Shown here: piece after piece, positions 1 through 15,000 of the stretch
Layout of the letters: each line of letters starts with the position of its first letter
Position numbering within the stretch: the stretch's first letter is position 1
Origin: Strix aluco
Taxonomy: Eukaryota; Chordata; Aves; Strigiformes; Strigidae
Assembly: GCF_031877795.1 (NCBI RefSeq)
Contig: NC_133935.1
Span: forward strand, 50,969,330 to 51,033,329
Reading direction: 5' to 3'
Length of the DNA: 64,000 bases
The notes under the pieces: generated by a model
The model's database searches: none
What the model saw: only the letters and a program-made list of their open reading frames with translations
Told to the model about the DNA's origin: nothing
Position numbers and translations under genes: made by a program

Positions 1-663
1 CACTCTAGAAATTTTTAGTTTGCTTCCTTCCACTTCTTTTCAGTGTATTAGTAAAACTTTTGGTACTCCTCACATCTCTTGTGAGGATTCTCACTCACAT
101 TCACAAATTCAGCAGTCTGTAGCTCTGTATTATTACATCTCATTGTCCAAACAATATAGCTATAGGAATTGCAGCTAAAGCTGGCATGTTGCATACAGTC
201 CTCTTACACATGTAGCTGTGAATGCCAGAACTCAAAAAAGAAAAAGATGCTATGGAAAAAAAGTCAAACTGAGCATAGTCAAACAGAGCTGAGAGCATTA
301 AAACAAGCAAAATACAGTATCTTCTTCTAATCTTTTTCTTGGGACCCTCTGTGCAACCTAGCAACAATGAGATAAGAACAGGGGAGACTGGAAATCAAAC
401 ACAGTAGATACTTGCCAAGAAAAAACATATGACTGAATTACTTGATTTTTAAAAATTTTGAGTGAGAAATTGCATCTCACCAACCTTACCAAAAGGACAA
501 CCACTAACTTTACCAGTAAGTCAGGTGGGAACAGTAATTCTAGAAACTCCTAAGCAAGTTAAACATTGTTTTTCATTAACAAATTTTCTAAAGAAAACCA
601 AAGCTTTTGAACCATTTATTCTTATAGTCAAATTCCTTTCTATATTTGATTTAAATATTTAGG
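1..663. other. intergenic, no gene seen
   Basis: AT-rich sequence with no CpG island. I see no open frame resembling a known protein and no recognisable repeat. In mammals TBK1 begins just beyond the XPOT 3' end. I looked for its conserved N-terminal kinase exon on the minus strand of the first 5.5 kb and did not find it. Confidence 0.6.
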
Positions 664-2243
664 AGGCATTTGCCCACTGTAGGAGAAGATCAGGTTCAAG
701 ACCATCTAAGGAACCTGAAGGTGCACAAGTCCACGGGACCTGATGAGATGCACCCACAGGCCCTAGGGGAACTGGGAGAACTGGCGGATGAAGTGGCTAA
801 GCCACTATCCATCATATTTGAGGAGTTGTGGCAGTCTGAAGTTCCTGCTGACTGGAAAAAGGGATAACATAACCCCCATTCTTAAAAACAGAAAAAAGGA
901 AGACCCAGGGAACTACAGGCCCGTCAGTCTCACCTCTGTGTCCAGCAAGATCATGGAGCAGATCCTCCTGGAAACTCTGCTAGAGCACATGGAAACTAAG
1001 GAGGTGATTGGTGACAGCCAACATGGCTTCGCTAAGGGCAAATTGTGCCTGATGAATTTGGTGGCCTATGATGGGGTCACAGCGTTGGTGGGTAAGGGAA
1101 GAGCAACTGACATCATCTACCTGGGCGTGTGCAAAGCACTTACACTGTGCCACACAATATCCTTGTTTCTGAATTGGAGAGACATGGATTCGATGGATGG
1201 ACCACTCGGTGGGTAAGGAACTGGATGGATGGTTCCACTCAAAGAGTTGCGGTCAACAGCTCAATGTCCAAGTGGAGAGCAGGGACAAGTGGTGTTCCTC
1301 AGGGGTTGGTGTTGGGACTGGCGCTATTTAACATCTTTGTTGACAACATGGACAGTGGGATTGAGTGCACCCTCAGCAAGTTTGCCGACGACACCAAGCT
1401 GTGTGGTGTGGTCAACACGCTGGAGGGCAGGGATGCCATCCACAGGGACCTTGACAGGCATGAGAGGTGGGACTGTGCAAACCTCATGAAGTTCAGCAAG
1501 GCCAAGTGCAAGGTCCTGCACATGGGTCGAGGCAATCCCAAGCACAAATACAGGCTGGGCGAAGAGTGGATTGAGAGCAGCCCTGTGGAGGAGGACTTGG
1601 GGGTATCGGTGGATGAAAAACTGACTTATGAGCCATCAATGTGCGCTCACAGCCCAGAAAGCCAACTGTATATTGGGCTGCATCAAGAGAAGTGTGGCCA
1701 GCAGGTTGAGGAAAGGTGATTCTCCCCTTCTACTCTGCTGTTGTGAGACCCCACCTGCAGTGCTGTGTCCAGCTCTGGGGCCTCCAACATAAGAAAGACA
1801 TGGACCTGCTCGAGAGGAGGCCACGAAGATGATCAGGGGGCTGGAGCACCTCCCTTATGAGGACAGGCTGAGAGAGTTGGGGTCCAGCCTAGAGAAGAGA
1901 AGGCTCTGGGGAGACCTTATAGCAGCCTTTCATTACCTAAATGGAGTCTACAAGAAAGCCTGAGAGGGACTTTTTACAAGGGCATGTAGGAGTAAGACAA
2001 GGGGTAATGGCTTTAAACTGAAAGAGGGTAGATTTAGATTAGATATAAGGAAGAGGATGGTGAGACACTGGAGCAGGTTGCCCAGAGAAGCTGTGGATGC
2101 CCCCTCCCTGGAAGTGTTCAAGGCCAGGTTGGACGGACCTTTGAGCAACTGGTCTAGTGGAAAGTGTCCCTGCCCATGGCAGGGGGGTTGGAAGGGACCT
2201 TAAATATCATCTAGTTCCCTTCCAACCCAAACCATTCTATGAT
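664..2243 (+). mobile_element. CR1 LINE, 5'-truncated, old copy
   Basis: This is the 3' part of a CR1 non-LTR retrotransposon. The reverse transcriptase is readable in pieces: a segment with STGPDEMHPQ (from 670), a segment with [10 protein letters not shown] (about 919-948) and the catalytic FADD box in SKFADDTKL (FADD at about 1381-1392). The C-terminal region with the DIRKR-like motif follows, then a short 3' UTR ending in ATTCTATGAT at about 2234-2243. The frame shifts several times and contains stops, so it codes for nothing intact. It is more diverged than the copy at 55.7 kb and so probably older. It lies outside the genes, left of the XPOT 3' end. Confidence 0.92.
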
Positions 2244-5200
2244 CACAGCTGAACCAGGATAAGCAAACCTATTCAGCAGCCAACTTCCCTTCAGCTGGAA
2301 CTGCCTTTCATATTTCCATGTTATTTAAGCCATTTTCTCTTCTTCTGTAGTTTGCAGAGGGAAGCAATTCTGTGATGTAGGACAGCTCTTACTAGCTTTG
2401 CCTTGTTTGCAGCTTGCCATCAGAGAATTCATTCCAAAGTTGTTCACAACATGTACAGATTAATGCTCCTAAGCAAACCTTAGTCCAAAAGTCACCCACA
2501 AGTTATACTCTTCCTCTTGTCCCACAGTTACAGAGCCATCTAGAAGATTTCAGTGGAATAGTGGCTAGTGTTAATAGTAAGAAAACATTATTAGATTAAA
2601 AAAATCTTGTTCTGCAGCCTAGTATCTCCCACTTTTCTGAAATGCCTGGGATATATATGGTGAACAACTAACACATGAAGGAAGAACAGAGAAAGAGAAT
2701 GTGAGAGGGAAAAGCCCTCATGCTAGAGCAACAAAGGCAAAACCCAATTGCCAAGCAACCTTCACAATCACCAGGGCGTTATCCTGCTGTGTGCCTGTGT
2801 AACATGAGTAATTCACATAACCTGTAGGTACCTACCTCACAGAAAATCGGAAACACCAAATGCAACATCCCAGGACAAACCGTGGATGAATACAACCAGC
2901 CGTGCATCTGTCAGAATGAATGTGAGCAACCAGTGGAGAACAGACAGATCTGCTGAAGAGTAAGAAAACATTTCTCACCGAACAATTACTCCACCTCTGA
3001 CTCCCCACTTCTGTTATCACCAGGAACTGTATCAATCTTGACCTTGGCAGAAATACATTTTCCAGCACATCCTGTATTTTAATAATGTGCCACCTTTTGC
3101 CACTACCAAGGTGTTTCACAGGGAGATACTCCCTATTTCTGGCTGCCCCATCCAACTTCTATCATTGTTCTTTCCCCACTACCACTAAGTTGCATTCTTT
3201 CACTTGTGCTGGTCCTCCACAACAGTTTCAGTGTACTTAATCAGTTAAAACCTGTCTGCTGTTTTCCTTCACTCTCCTTTCTTTGGTTTTATGTTGGCTT
3301 AACTTACTGAAACAGCACAATTAAAGTTCAGTGACTTCAATGTTGCATGGCTATGGAGTGATGCTACAACTAAATGGGCCCAGTAGCCAGCTGGTGCTGA
3401 AAGGGGCTTGCTGCCTCCTCCACCCCTACCCACACACTACAGCTGCTTTCCTTGAATCTGCAGCAGCACTTGTCTCACCCCACAGTGAGAGAGTTCCAGC
3501 TGGAAAACTGTGTCTCCCTGAAAGGGTGAGTAGCTTTCTAAATTGCTTTGAGTTTATTTTTTAATAGTTTTGAAGTTTTTGAAAACTTCGAATAGTTATT
3601 TTGCAGGATTAGTTTTCTACCATAAATTGTCTTGTTATGGAATCAAACAAGTGCCAATGCTGACAAGAGGGGAAAAAGGGCAGATTGCCTCTCCGGACAG
3701 CAACTACTTGCTAAAATAATCTTACCCGCATCAATAAGCCATTCCCTGAGAAAAATTGTCCCTGACCTCATCTTGCATGAAATTCATTGCCTCTACTTCA
3801 CACCCAGAAAGGTGCTTGCAGGTCTGAAAGCTTGTCTGTCTTTAGTAATTACAGCAGCTTGTAAATAAAAAATACTATCTCTCTGCAAAGGATGCCTTGT
3901 ATCTTCAGTTAAAGACTTGCAGCTCTGTTTGCTACTTAAACACACTTTGCAAGAAGAAATTGTGCACAAAAGGAGCTACTAGCGTGACGATGTTTTATGT
4001 ATCTTCAGTCTAGATGGGCATTTTGACCAATGCAGGTTCACAGCAGATGGCAAGTCACAGGAGAGAGCTGCAGGTGCTTGTGTTTGGTGCAGCCTTTAAA
4101 TCAGAAGATCATCCATGATCTGAAGAAAAACATGTGAATGTCAACCTAATCTCAGTGGAGTGTTCTCATCTATCTCTTTTTCCTTCTGTTCTACCCCACA
4201 AGTAGTTTTCATAATATGTTCAAAGCATCTAAACACTGCCCAGAGAGTCTAGTTCACACTCCCGAATACGTGTTGCACCACGAGATTTCTCTTTAGAGAT
4301 AAGTGTACTTCTTTTCCAGTCCAGATTAAAAAAAGGCATAAAGCAGAAATCCCATCTCTTCAAAGTAAGGATGTAGAAACTCATCAATTGCCTTTCTAAA
4401 CCTCAATTCTTTGCAAAGATAGTTACTAGGCGCTGCATACCCACATAACCCAACTGCAATACAACAGCTGCAAAGCTGCTGCCGCTGCACTGCTGAAGGA
4501 AACTGCAGAAAAAATAACCTGCTAGTAGCCAGAATCAGTGTTTACATGTTTATCTAGAGATACAGAAACCAACCCTCAGATCCTGTTTTACAGCTCAACC
4601 TCGCATAATCCCTGACAGTATACTATGCTGATTCAACAGGGTCAAAGTATAGATAAGTGAACAATTCTTTTTCAGTTCTTCAGGCTGAACCAAATTAGTT
4701 TCTCTAGAGACCCAGACTACCTAACCATTGATCCTACAGGATACTCTTTCAGCCAGGGAGGGAAGGGGCAGGGTATAGAGTTAACAATACAGCCAGGCTG
4801 ATGGCTGCCATGCACAGCTCACTCCTACACTCTGTGCACTCTGCTTTATATCTGTTCTTACTCAACACCACCATAGCCAGCAATGTGCTTTGAGGAGGAA
4901 GTTTCTGCCACTTCCACTTCCTGAATAGCTCATTACAGGGTTAGATAAACACCAGATTTGGCACAGAGGAAACTACAGGAGGATGGGAGGGATGAGGAAG
5001 GAGGGCAGTCTCTTTGGCAGTGGCCAGTTTAAAGACTTCTCATGAGGGTATAATTTGGTAATAGCTAAACCATGCTCTGGGAGACAAATGGCACAGTCAT
5101 ACTAACAGGATTAATAAGTGTAGGCTTTTTTCCTACTTTTACACAACACTAAAAGCAGCAATATTCCTCTTACTTCAGAAGGCAAAACTGTAATGTCATA

Positions 5201-5490
5201 GAATTAAAAAAAAGCAAAGAAACAAACCAGCCAACCAATACATTTTGGGACAGAAGTAGCAACACTCTACTAAAATCTCTGTATAGACCATTGATCCTAC
5301 TGAAATATTGAAGTGAATGCAACTCTTTCTTCTGTCAGCGTCTTCCACATGCAAGACTGCAATACAATTTATTATCCAAGCATCAGAAAAATTGCCAGGT
5401 TCTACTCAAATGTAACAGCCAAAAGCTTAAAGAATGCTGTAGCTTCTAAAGATTCAACCAAAATGATTCTAAGAGACTTAACATTTCACT
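2244..5490. other. intergenic, no gene seen
   Basis: About 3.2 kb between the old CR1 copy and the probable end of the XPOT transcript. Short open frames here (for example on the minus strand at 2832-3155) resemble no protein I know. There is no CpG island, tRNA or clear repeat family. Confidence 0.5.
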
Positions 5491-6085
5491 GGATAAAATT
5501 TTATTTTTTAATAAAAAAAGATAGAACCGAATATTACTTTTAAATGAAATCATTTATTAAACCAATCTGTTTTAGAGGAGGTATATATATATATTTTATT
5601 ATTAAGACAACTTCAATGAAATGACTATCTACAAGAATGACTTTGATTGTTTTATTTTCATGTCACCATACATGAACAAATGAATTTTATGTCTTATGAA
5701 AACATTTTACTCAGTATCAAAAATGTACACATTTTAATAACCATTGCTATGGTCTGAAGGGTTTTTTACATTTAATTTCAAAAATAAGTGTAATTTCATT
5801 GCTGTATGTGTTACAGCATAAGCTTAAATCATCCTATACATAATAAAAGGTTCTGTAGGTATACAGATCATTTTTCATGTTGTCACATACCTTCATGTTT
5901 GAGACATAGATGGGGGATTTGCATTTCTTTTTTTGCAAAAGGCTAAAATACGTACTGATGTGAGCACAAAGCAACATTCCTTAAAAACAAAACCAGTTTG
6001 AATGGCACAAGAGTTAGCATTTTTATAAATTAACAACCAGAGTTCTGGATTATGGAAACAGGTATATGAGATTCCAGTACTTTCC
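5491..6085 (-). other. XPOT: XPOT 3' UTR with several poly(A) signals
   Basis: AT-rich sequence directly after the XPOT stop codon. On the minus strand AATAAA hexamers occur at 5651-5656, 5595-5600, 5553-5558 and 5500-5505, and ATTAAA variants at 5771-5776 and 5733-5738. The transcript therefore probably ends between about 5.48 and 5.75 kb. Which signal is used cannot be read from sequence. Confidence 0.5.
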
Positions 6086-9000
6086 TCAGGGCTTCGCTCT
6101 CTGGAAGAATACCTGTTAAAAATTTATTAAAAACACCATTTTAAGACAAAGGAAATCTAAGACATGCAATGGTTGAGGCGTACGAGTATCAGTTTGACAG
6201 AGCTCATTTTCTTGTTTAACATACTGGTTAACACACTAGGTTCAAGGATGTGACTTGTGCTCAGTTTTGGGACCCTCACTACAAAAAGGACATTGAATGA
6301 CTCAAGCACGTCCAAAGAAGGGCAATGAAGCTGGTGAAGGGTCTGGAGCACAGATCTTATGAGAGGCAGCTGAGGGAACAGGGGTGGTTTAGTCTAGAGA
6401 AGAGGAGGCTGAGGAGAGACCTCATCGCCCTCTACAACTACCTGAAAGGAGGTTGCAGAGAACTCGGGATGAGTCTCTTTAACAAAGTAACAAGCAATAG
6501 GACAAGAGGGAATGGCCTCAAGTTGCACCAGGGAAGGTTTAGACTGGATATTAGGAAGTATTTCTTTACAGAATGGGTTGTTTGGTATTGGAATGGACTG
6601 CCCAGGGCAGTGGTGGAGTCCCCATCCCTGGAGGTGTTTAAGAGTCGGATTGACATAGTGCTGAGGGATATGGTGTAGTTGGGAACTATCATTGTGAGGT
6701 TAATGGTTGGACTAGATGATCTTCAAGGTCTTTTCCAACCTAGATGATTCTGTGTGCTATTTGACTACACTCACACCCTCAAAAATGAAGTATTCTGACA
6801 CATTCTCTACCATTTTAGCATCACTTTTTTGCTATTGCAGCTATTCAACATAATCCACGGGAATATCAAGCCATTGAGGAGATGGCAAGCTGCTGAGGGT
6901 AAGTAACAATTCTACAGATGTAGGTTTGTTGTTGTTGGTTCCTACTTTCCAGATAACTGCTTTTACTACTTGGAGATTCCCTATAGCTAAAAGCTATTAA
7001 ATAATTCAATATTTGAATTTTACTTCAAGTCACTACCACAACTGAAATGTGTGACAAAGTTCAAATGAAACTAAAATCTATGTAAAGGAAAAAAAAAAAA
7101 TCTTTACCTTTAAGTAATTTTTAAAAACTTTAGCATCAGGCTGCTGAAGTGCTTGACAGAATTCCTGTAAGAGAGAATAGAGAAATACTAAATAACTAAA
7201 TGAAGCAACAAGACAACCTGAGATATGTTAGGAGCATACAGAATACCTTATATATAAAGCCACTGATACTTGTATTTTCCCTAATGTGCAACCAAAGAAA
7301 AGCATGTTATAGATAAAAAAATTGTAATAAGCTATGACAGGGCAGGTGCATTCTGGGGTGAAAAAGCTGAATTTTCAAATACAGGCTATCACATTCACTT
7401 TTAGCTGAATAAACAAAACCAGGACTATCTACGAGGACTGCGATCAAGGAGGTTCTAAACCTTTAACTTTTCCAGTAACTTTTGGTGGCTTTGAAATGAA
7501 TACTTCAGAGGAGCATTTATACTTACAAAATATTATGTGCACACTAAGTGACTCTAGATTACAGCAGAACATGCCTCACTTGAAAAAGTTATAATCTTAG
7601 ATCAGAAAACTCTGGGGCACCAGCAAAAGGTAGTACTCAATCCTTACATATATTTAACTTCACTTAAAAGTTCTACAGTTTAAGTCTTACAATGAGTATA
7701 ATTGTCTCCCGATGCAGCAAACCTGATTACTATAGTATCCAAATTGGTTGCAATTAAAGTTGTCAGTGTTCATCTAAGAATTTCTTCATGGCAATGCTTA
7801 CCATATGGCTAGCAATGCTTAATGTTGAGACAGTGGTCAGGTGTAAAGTTTCATTTTTGAGAACCCTCTTACACCACTCCAATGCAAGCACCGAAAACCC
7901 CATGCAATGTTGTACATCATTTTTGACAGTAGAACCAGTTCTGTGGCTTACATTTCTGTAGTGTTGAATACAGCCTTTATCATCACACTTTCTGTACATT
8001 CAACATTTTTCATCTTACTTTTGAATTCTTACTCTGTACTTTTTCCTCAAGTTAAAATATGATTTAAAGTAGGAAGATGGCTTCGACAGTCACATGCACT
8101 GCAAGGTACTCTTGCAGTAACTTTAATCCTTATGCTAAATTAATCCTATTCCAATATGCAATATCAGAATAAGTTTTACTGAGGGATGGTAGGAGCTTAA
8201 CTTTGTCAGTACTCATTTTGTTCCCATTTAACAATTATGATGGTTAAGTTTTCCAAATGTTCTTTTAGGAATTCCTACCTGAATTATCTCAGGAGCTACT
8301 TGCAAAGAAGGCAAATACTCTTGCTGAAGATACTGAATGCACTCAGGACCCTAAAGGAAAGCAGTACACAATTTGTTCAAGTGTATTTTCATGCAAATGG
8401 GAAGTCATAGCCCTATACTGTATGGTACAGAAGAGTTTGAAAACAGGTGATCTACATGACTATTTCATACAGAAGTTATGCATATCAAATACCAAATGTT
8501 CATGTTATTCTCAGCTGTCAGCAAATAAAAAGATTTCTCAACGTTGGCATTAAGGATTCTACTGCAGTGTGGTATCTTTTGTTACATAGCAGAGGAATGC
8601 ACTGAAAATTGCACTAAACTGAGAATTACAATACAGCCAGTCAGTTTGTGACATGTCAACTATAAAAGTCACTTAAGTAAGAAGTTGGCCCTAATTTCAC
8701 TGACATATGAAAGAAAAAGAAATAAAAATTTGGCAATTAGTATCTGCCATACTACTCCCATTGCAAAATTTAGTAGCCAAGTACCCCCAATCACAGTGTT
8801 TCTCTTCTTGTAACTTTGACTATGTAATTTGCAGTGGACTAAACACTAAAAAAATGGAACTTCCAAACCTTTGAGAGGAGCAGACAGGTCTGTTTTGGTT
8901 AACACATTAGCTTGTTTTCTTTATCTGCATTTATCAGATAACACTCATCACAAGAGGGACTACTGTACACCGGCAGTATACAAACATGACCCAATACATC

Positions 9001-12000
9001 TACCAGGAGAAAGTGAATCAACTTTATTGGTTCACACTTAAGTTACCCTAGAACTATAACATGGTATACAGTTCACATGAGGGGAAGAGATTTCTTTTTC
9101 CTGTATTTGTATCGGTAGTGTTAAAAGAAACAGTATTTGTAACAGGAAGTTGTTTCATTTATCAAAGCTTGATTTCCTACAGATTTCTCTCTTCACTGCT
9201 TTTGGGGAAAAAGGAACAAACTCAGAAGCTCTCCTCAGTTAAAACACAATCTCTTCTCTGCCAGTTTATGACTTCTTACAATTTTTGTTTAGTTGTGACT
9301 TTTACTTGCATTTGACAGAAAAGTTAGCCAGCAAGTTAAAGGGTGAAAACAGTAACATGAACATAGAAACCGTTTTGTTTCCTCTTAAAAATGGAAATAT
9401 GCTACAGTGTTTTAGTCATTAGACAATGCAAAATTCTTTTATTTCCATAATTGTTTTTCAATCTAGTCTCCTACACATCAAAAGATACCTTTAGCTTTCA
9501 CAGAAATACTCTACAGGACAACTCTAATTGCTCTTTTATGTCAGTTTAAGTACTACACTGAAAAGTGAAAGAATGGCAATTGATCAGCTAAATACAGTAA
9601 TCAAGTGAGCAGATTTTTCTCCTTAAGAGTCAATATTTTGCAGTAATTTATCAAGAGGTAGAACTACTGGATCCTGTATACCTCACAGCATTATGGTAAT
9701 CCTATTATTTTATATAAGGGTAGTTATTCACCCTAGTAACTATTTAATTTTTAGAAACTGATAAAAGCACTAGAAAGAAACCTGCAAGAGTTATTCCCTG
9801 TAAAGTATTATGAAGCTTACCCTTTTGAGATGAATTGTTTTTAACGTCACTGCACATTCTGATAAAGCCTGCAATGTAATACATAACATTAGACTGTTCA
9901 ATTAGTCTACTGGTTAAGTATTTAAAGCCAAAGAACCTAATGAGGTCCAAACCAGGGGCTAGTTCATGCCATTATTCCCTCATCTTCCCCTCACACAATG
10001 CTAACAGAGCCTCAACCTTCCAATTTCTGTTCCACTTTAACCAGAAGAATTTGCCACAACTGAACCCAAAATGAACTGAAGAACAACCACCTGTGTGTGT
10101 TCACTTTCACTAAACATTAGTTAATAAGTAATGTAGGTCAATGTTAAATATTCAGATCTGCAATTCCTCTAGCTTGATTTTGAGCATAGGTGAACTGCAG
10201 AATACAGTACCACAATATTCAATAATTAATCATCCAGGTATCTCAATAAAAAACATAAAGGATGTTATTTGTGAGACAATGATCTTTGATAATACATGGC
10301 CACTGTAGGTTTCTTAGCTTGAATCTCCCCACAGGAACAAAAGCAAAAAAAAGAGTCCGTAATACACACCAGTACTGTCTGGGCATCTGCCAAGTCAAAT
10401 GTTTGCTTCAAAGGTGCTAAGAAACATGCAGGAACAATGTGCTTGTAGACAAAGTCTGCAAAACCTACTGGTCCATCTTTACCTCCTGAAAAGAATAAAA
10501 CCATTCCATGTTCTATTATTGCTTCATGGTTAGTAGCAGCTGCAAAGGAATTATGGAAAGACATTCTTACCCCAAAGCTCCACCAACTTAGAAAGAATAA
10601 TAAAACAAGTCTTCTGTGCAATAGGATCTGGGTAATCCACTGCTCCTTGAATCACAGTGAACAACACACGCTCCACATTCTCTGCACCTTAAACACATTA
10701 AAATGAGCTTATTTCAACTTGCAGCCTAAAACGTTTCTATACTCTTACACTATTTTATATAAATACTGACCTGGAAGATATGCTTCAACTTCAAAATAGC
10801 TCTTTTTTGCACAAATCTCAAATATTTTTGGGAAGTTTCCCCTACGATGCAAGACAACTCTTATTTAGGTTATAATTCTTGGTTGTTTTGTTTGTTTAAG
10901 TTTGAGATTTTAACTGCTCTTCTGGCCTTTAATACACACAAAGGTGAGTGGGGTACTTTGACCTGCCTGCAAATACCAGTTTTCTCCTCTCTACCCAACC
11001 CTGCTAGAGTTAATTAAAACTCAGCAGCACTGAAGTAGTTTACTTATCTTCCAATATATGGAAAGGTATTTTATCACACTTAAAATTTGAGTTGCATCTA
11101 TGTTTATTTGTTTGATTCCTTTAAAACTCAGCCCATCACAAGAAAGCTCTCACGACTTAATGCCACCCTTTCCTTTCCTACAGGGATTACCTTCATTTTA
11201 GGATGGGGAAGGAATTCCACCTACCAGATGAGTCACTTAAAAGCTTCTCAATCCCTAGCCATTTTGATGGAATACAGACTGAGAGAATTACTTAAAGAAT
11301 CAAGCAACTGGACATTTGACTTCAAATTCCTCCTGTAAAACACACTAATTTGTATTTGGCCCCTAAGGTTGAGGGAAGTGTGGTAACTACATATATAAAT
11401 TCCATAGTGCCTTCTACTATAGATACCAAGATCAAGTAATAGTAACAAAAAGAAACAGAAATTACTGATGTGTCCTTCAGAAAATGAAGGCCACAATGAA
11501 TACTGGCAGCTGTGAGTGGTCTTGTCCAACAGTTGGAGCATTGCTATACATTGTTATATATTGTATGATCTCAGATTCACCCATCAAATACAATAATGCA
11601 TGAGAACGTATTATGATACACCATTCTTGACCTTATAGACACAGTGATTACATTTAAGCTGCGAAGATCAAAAGGAAGAATATGCCTATTATAGCTGGAC
11701 TTCACAGACAAATTCTTGCTCAACAGGTAAGTTGAGTACTGTATTTACATCAGTCCATTCTACCTTAACATAGGTAATAGTACTTGACAGGAACTAGGCT
11801 AATGATTTTAACAGACAAAACTTAGATAAGTATTCTTTGAGAAACTGAACTACTTACCTTGATTAGCTATGACTTCACTCATTCCACTGCCAGTTACTGT
11901 CTGTAGAAAAGCAAAGTAACTCCTCCGTAACATTTGTTTTTCTAAAGCAGCAGACTGGTCATTTTCTTCTGCTGGAAGGAGCAACACCTCAAAAATAGCA

Positions 12001-15000
12001 TGAAGTAGTGGCATAAACATCTGTTGCAGAAAAGGTGAAACCTGTGTCTGTGGAGATTGGAAGAGGGTATCAACTCAAACAATTACAGAAATTGAACATT
12101 TTGAAGTTAAAACTTAAGGGCTTGTTACAATTCACAGCTTTGATTCACCTTTAAAGTTAGTATTTTCATGTACCAACTACTTATAACAAAGTGAATCACA
12201 TCAGGGTCACCATGACCATTACTGCATCTTGACTTACCCGTCACCTATTTCACACCTTTCGTGCAAAAAATATCTAATCCTATCTAGTCTCAATCTGAGT
12301 AGGAACAGAAGCTTTTTCAGGATTTCTCATCCTTCTGTTCAGACAGATGCTATTTCAAATTCCCTGAAATATCAAGGGGAGCTATTGTAAAGTCACTGTG
12401 GTTACAGAAAATGCATCTCTAAGATGTTAAAACTAGCACCAGGTCACCTTTTGCAGTACTTGTCTTTAAAGACTGCTTAAAGAAAAGAGTTCTCCTGAGC
12501 TGAAATACTACTGGCATTATAGAATAAATTTGTCATTTATGTCCTACTAGCAATGAGAAATATATGTAAGGGCATTAAATTAGTTGAACACTTACGAACT
12601 GAAAAAGTAAGGTGTGTGCTATTCAGCCACACCCTCAAGTTCCATAAAGATGCAACTCAATGTTCATTTTTTTAATTAAAAAATAAAACTGCTTAAGCAA
12701 GGTTTTATCTTTAATCTTCTCTTTACTGTACCTTAAAAGTATTCAAGTGAAGCTAGGATCTTTATTTTAACATATTGTAGTAAGAATGGTAAAATATCAT
12801 ACAAAGGTAAACATTACACATGAACATGGTATTTGTCCAGTCTTGCTCCTGTGACGACTATTTTTTTAGGATGGGGGACCTTACACAGACTATCTTTAAT
12901 TATCTACTGCTACCCAACTTGCAAAAAGGACTAGAGTAGTAAGAGCCTTCCTCCCTAATCTCTGAAATACTTGATTTTTCAAAATTCCTTCTCTGCTCAT
13001 GGGATACTCCAAACAGATGTCCACATGCTAGATTCACACAGGTATATTATGGCTCTGTTCTACTACTCACAGAACACACTTCACTTTTGGTAATTTTAAT
13101 TTTGCATTCTGCTGAGAGACTTATTTAAGACTATTTAAAGGGCTTCTTAACCTTCTCATACAGCAATGAATTTTCCATCCCATTCACAACAGCGCAGTAC
13201 TCTTGCGGCAGCTCCACAGAATGAACTTGTAACTTCATATATTTCATTGACTTTGCATTTGAATTGTTTGGAACTAGGAAGCTCTCAAAGGCTACACTTC
13301 AAGAACCTTTGTTAGATAATCAGTTGACAGTCCTGCTCCCGCTTAATACATATCTCATGCCTCCATTTCAAAACCTCTGTGTATTTCTCAACCAATTTTG
13401 AATAGCAATGCATTAAGCCTCAGCATATATTTTTATGCAATGCCACTGCATCAACATCTTGTAAATCAATATTCCTCCCTATATGCATATCTGATATTTC
13501 TGTATCTCCTGGAAATCTCATTAAAAGAAATGAGAAAATTCACTTTGGAGCTTGTATAGTTTGTAATATTAGCTTAACACTCCAATGGGGGGCATAAAGT
13601 TAATTGTATCAATAAAAAAAATCATGTTGTGCTCCAAGGAGTATTTTATTTTAAAATGTTAAACCCAAAAATTTAGAAACAGCACAAAATTCTAAGACTA
13701 ATCAAAGAAAAACACTCAGCAACATATGACAGGTGGTTGAAGACTATGTTTTCCAAGGTTCTGAGACATACCTATTTTTCTGGAACCAGAAAAGAGGAGA
13801 TAGCAGCAACACTTTGATCCTGAAAAGCTTACGCATGATCATACCTTAAACTTAGCTGTTATTTGATTTATAAGAGGAATGAATTCTTGAAGATCTTTTG
13901 CTTCACAATCTTTAAGCATGTGTTCAGAGGCAGAAGGAATGAATGGAAGAACTTCTTCCTCTAGGCAAATAATCATGCGGTGAAGGAAAGTGCGGACACC
14001 ACTTCTCAGAACTTCCTTTTGTAATGGACAACTGAGAGCTGGCAAAAACGTTTGTAAGCAGTCCAGATAAACCTCTGAGCAGCCACATTGTTTTACAGTT
14101 TGCTTATTGCTGAAAGCCTTGCTGGTTCGGCTGTAAAAGCAATACACCAAGTTTTATATAAGGCTCACGTTCCAATACAATTAAGAAGCAATAACACCGA
14201 GAACAGCATATGCTTTAAAACCCATGCACCAAACTAGAACGTTACATTTCATGAAATGGGAGCCAAACACTGGAAGTAATGAACAGAATTATTTGATATG
14301 AAGTAGCTACACTTTGGCAGTTTTTTGAGAATTAAATTCTAATAATTTACAAACAACATATGATTAGAATAGCTCCAAACAGTTCTTTGAGGAAGGGAAT
14401 AGATCCTGGTTCATTATAAACTTGCTCAATATTCTTCATGTCTACATCCACAGCAGCCTTTTCTAAGGGAACTTAACTAATTTTCTGGGATACCGTAGGA
14501 AATTCTACAACACTGATGATTTTCTAGGTCAATAAAGCACAGGTAGAAACTCATCCCCTCCTCCCAATAAATCCTTTATATTTCCCTTTTACTCAAACCA
14601 GAAACACACACACAGTCACTGTGCTGTACCTACCTAGCAAACCCAACAGCATGATTGAGGCAGTCAGCCAGTGCCATCTGTCTGTCCTCATCTTGTGCCA
14701 TCATCAGTTTTTCTAACAATACTTTGAACTTCTCCATCAGTGGAGTCAACAAATTCCTCATTAGAACCTGTTTTCTTTCTGCAGAGTATTCACTGTTAAC
14801 TATTAATACTCCAGCTGTTTCATAAATGAAAAGTTGATCATCACTGCTTAACAGAGCCTGGTAACCATTTTCCTAAAATGGAAGATAACGCATAATTCAC
14901 TAGATGTCCTTTATCAAAGTTGTCTTCTCAAAGTTTAAAGATACTACTCCTTCTTTAATCCCGCCTGAGTAATCCCTATAGTACATTTCCAATAGTTTTA

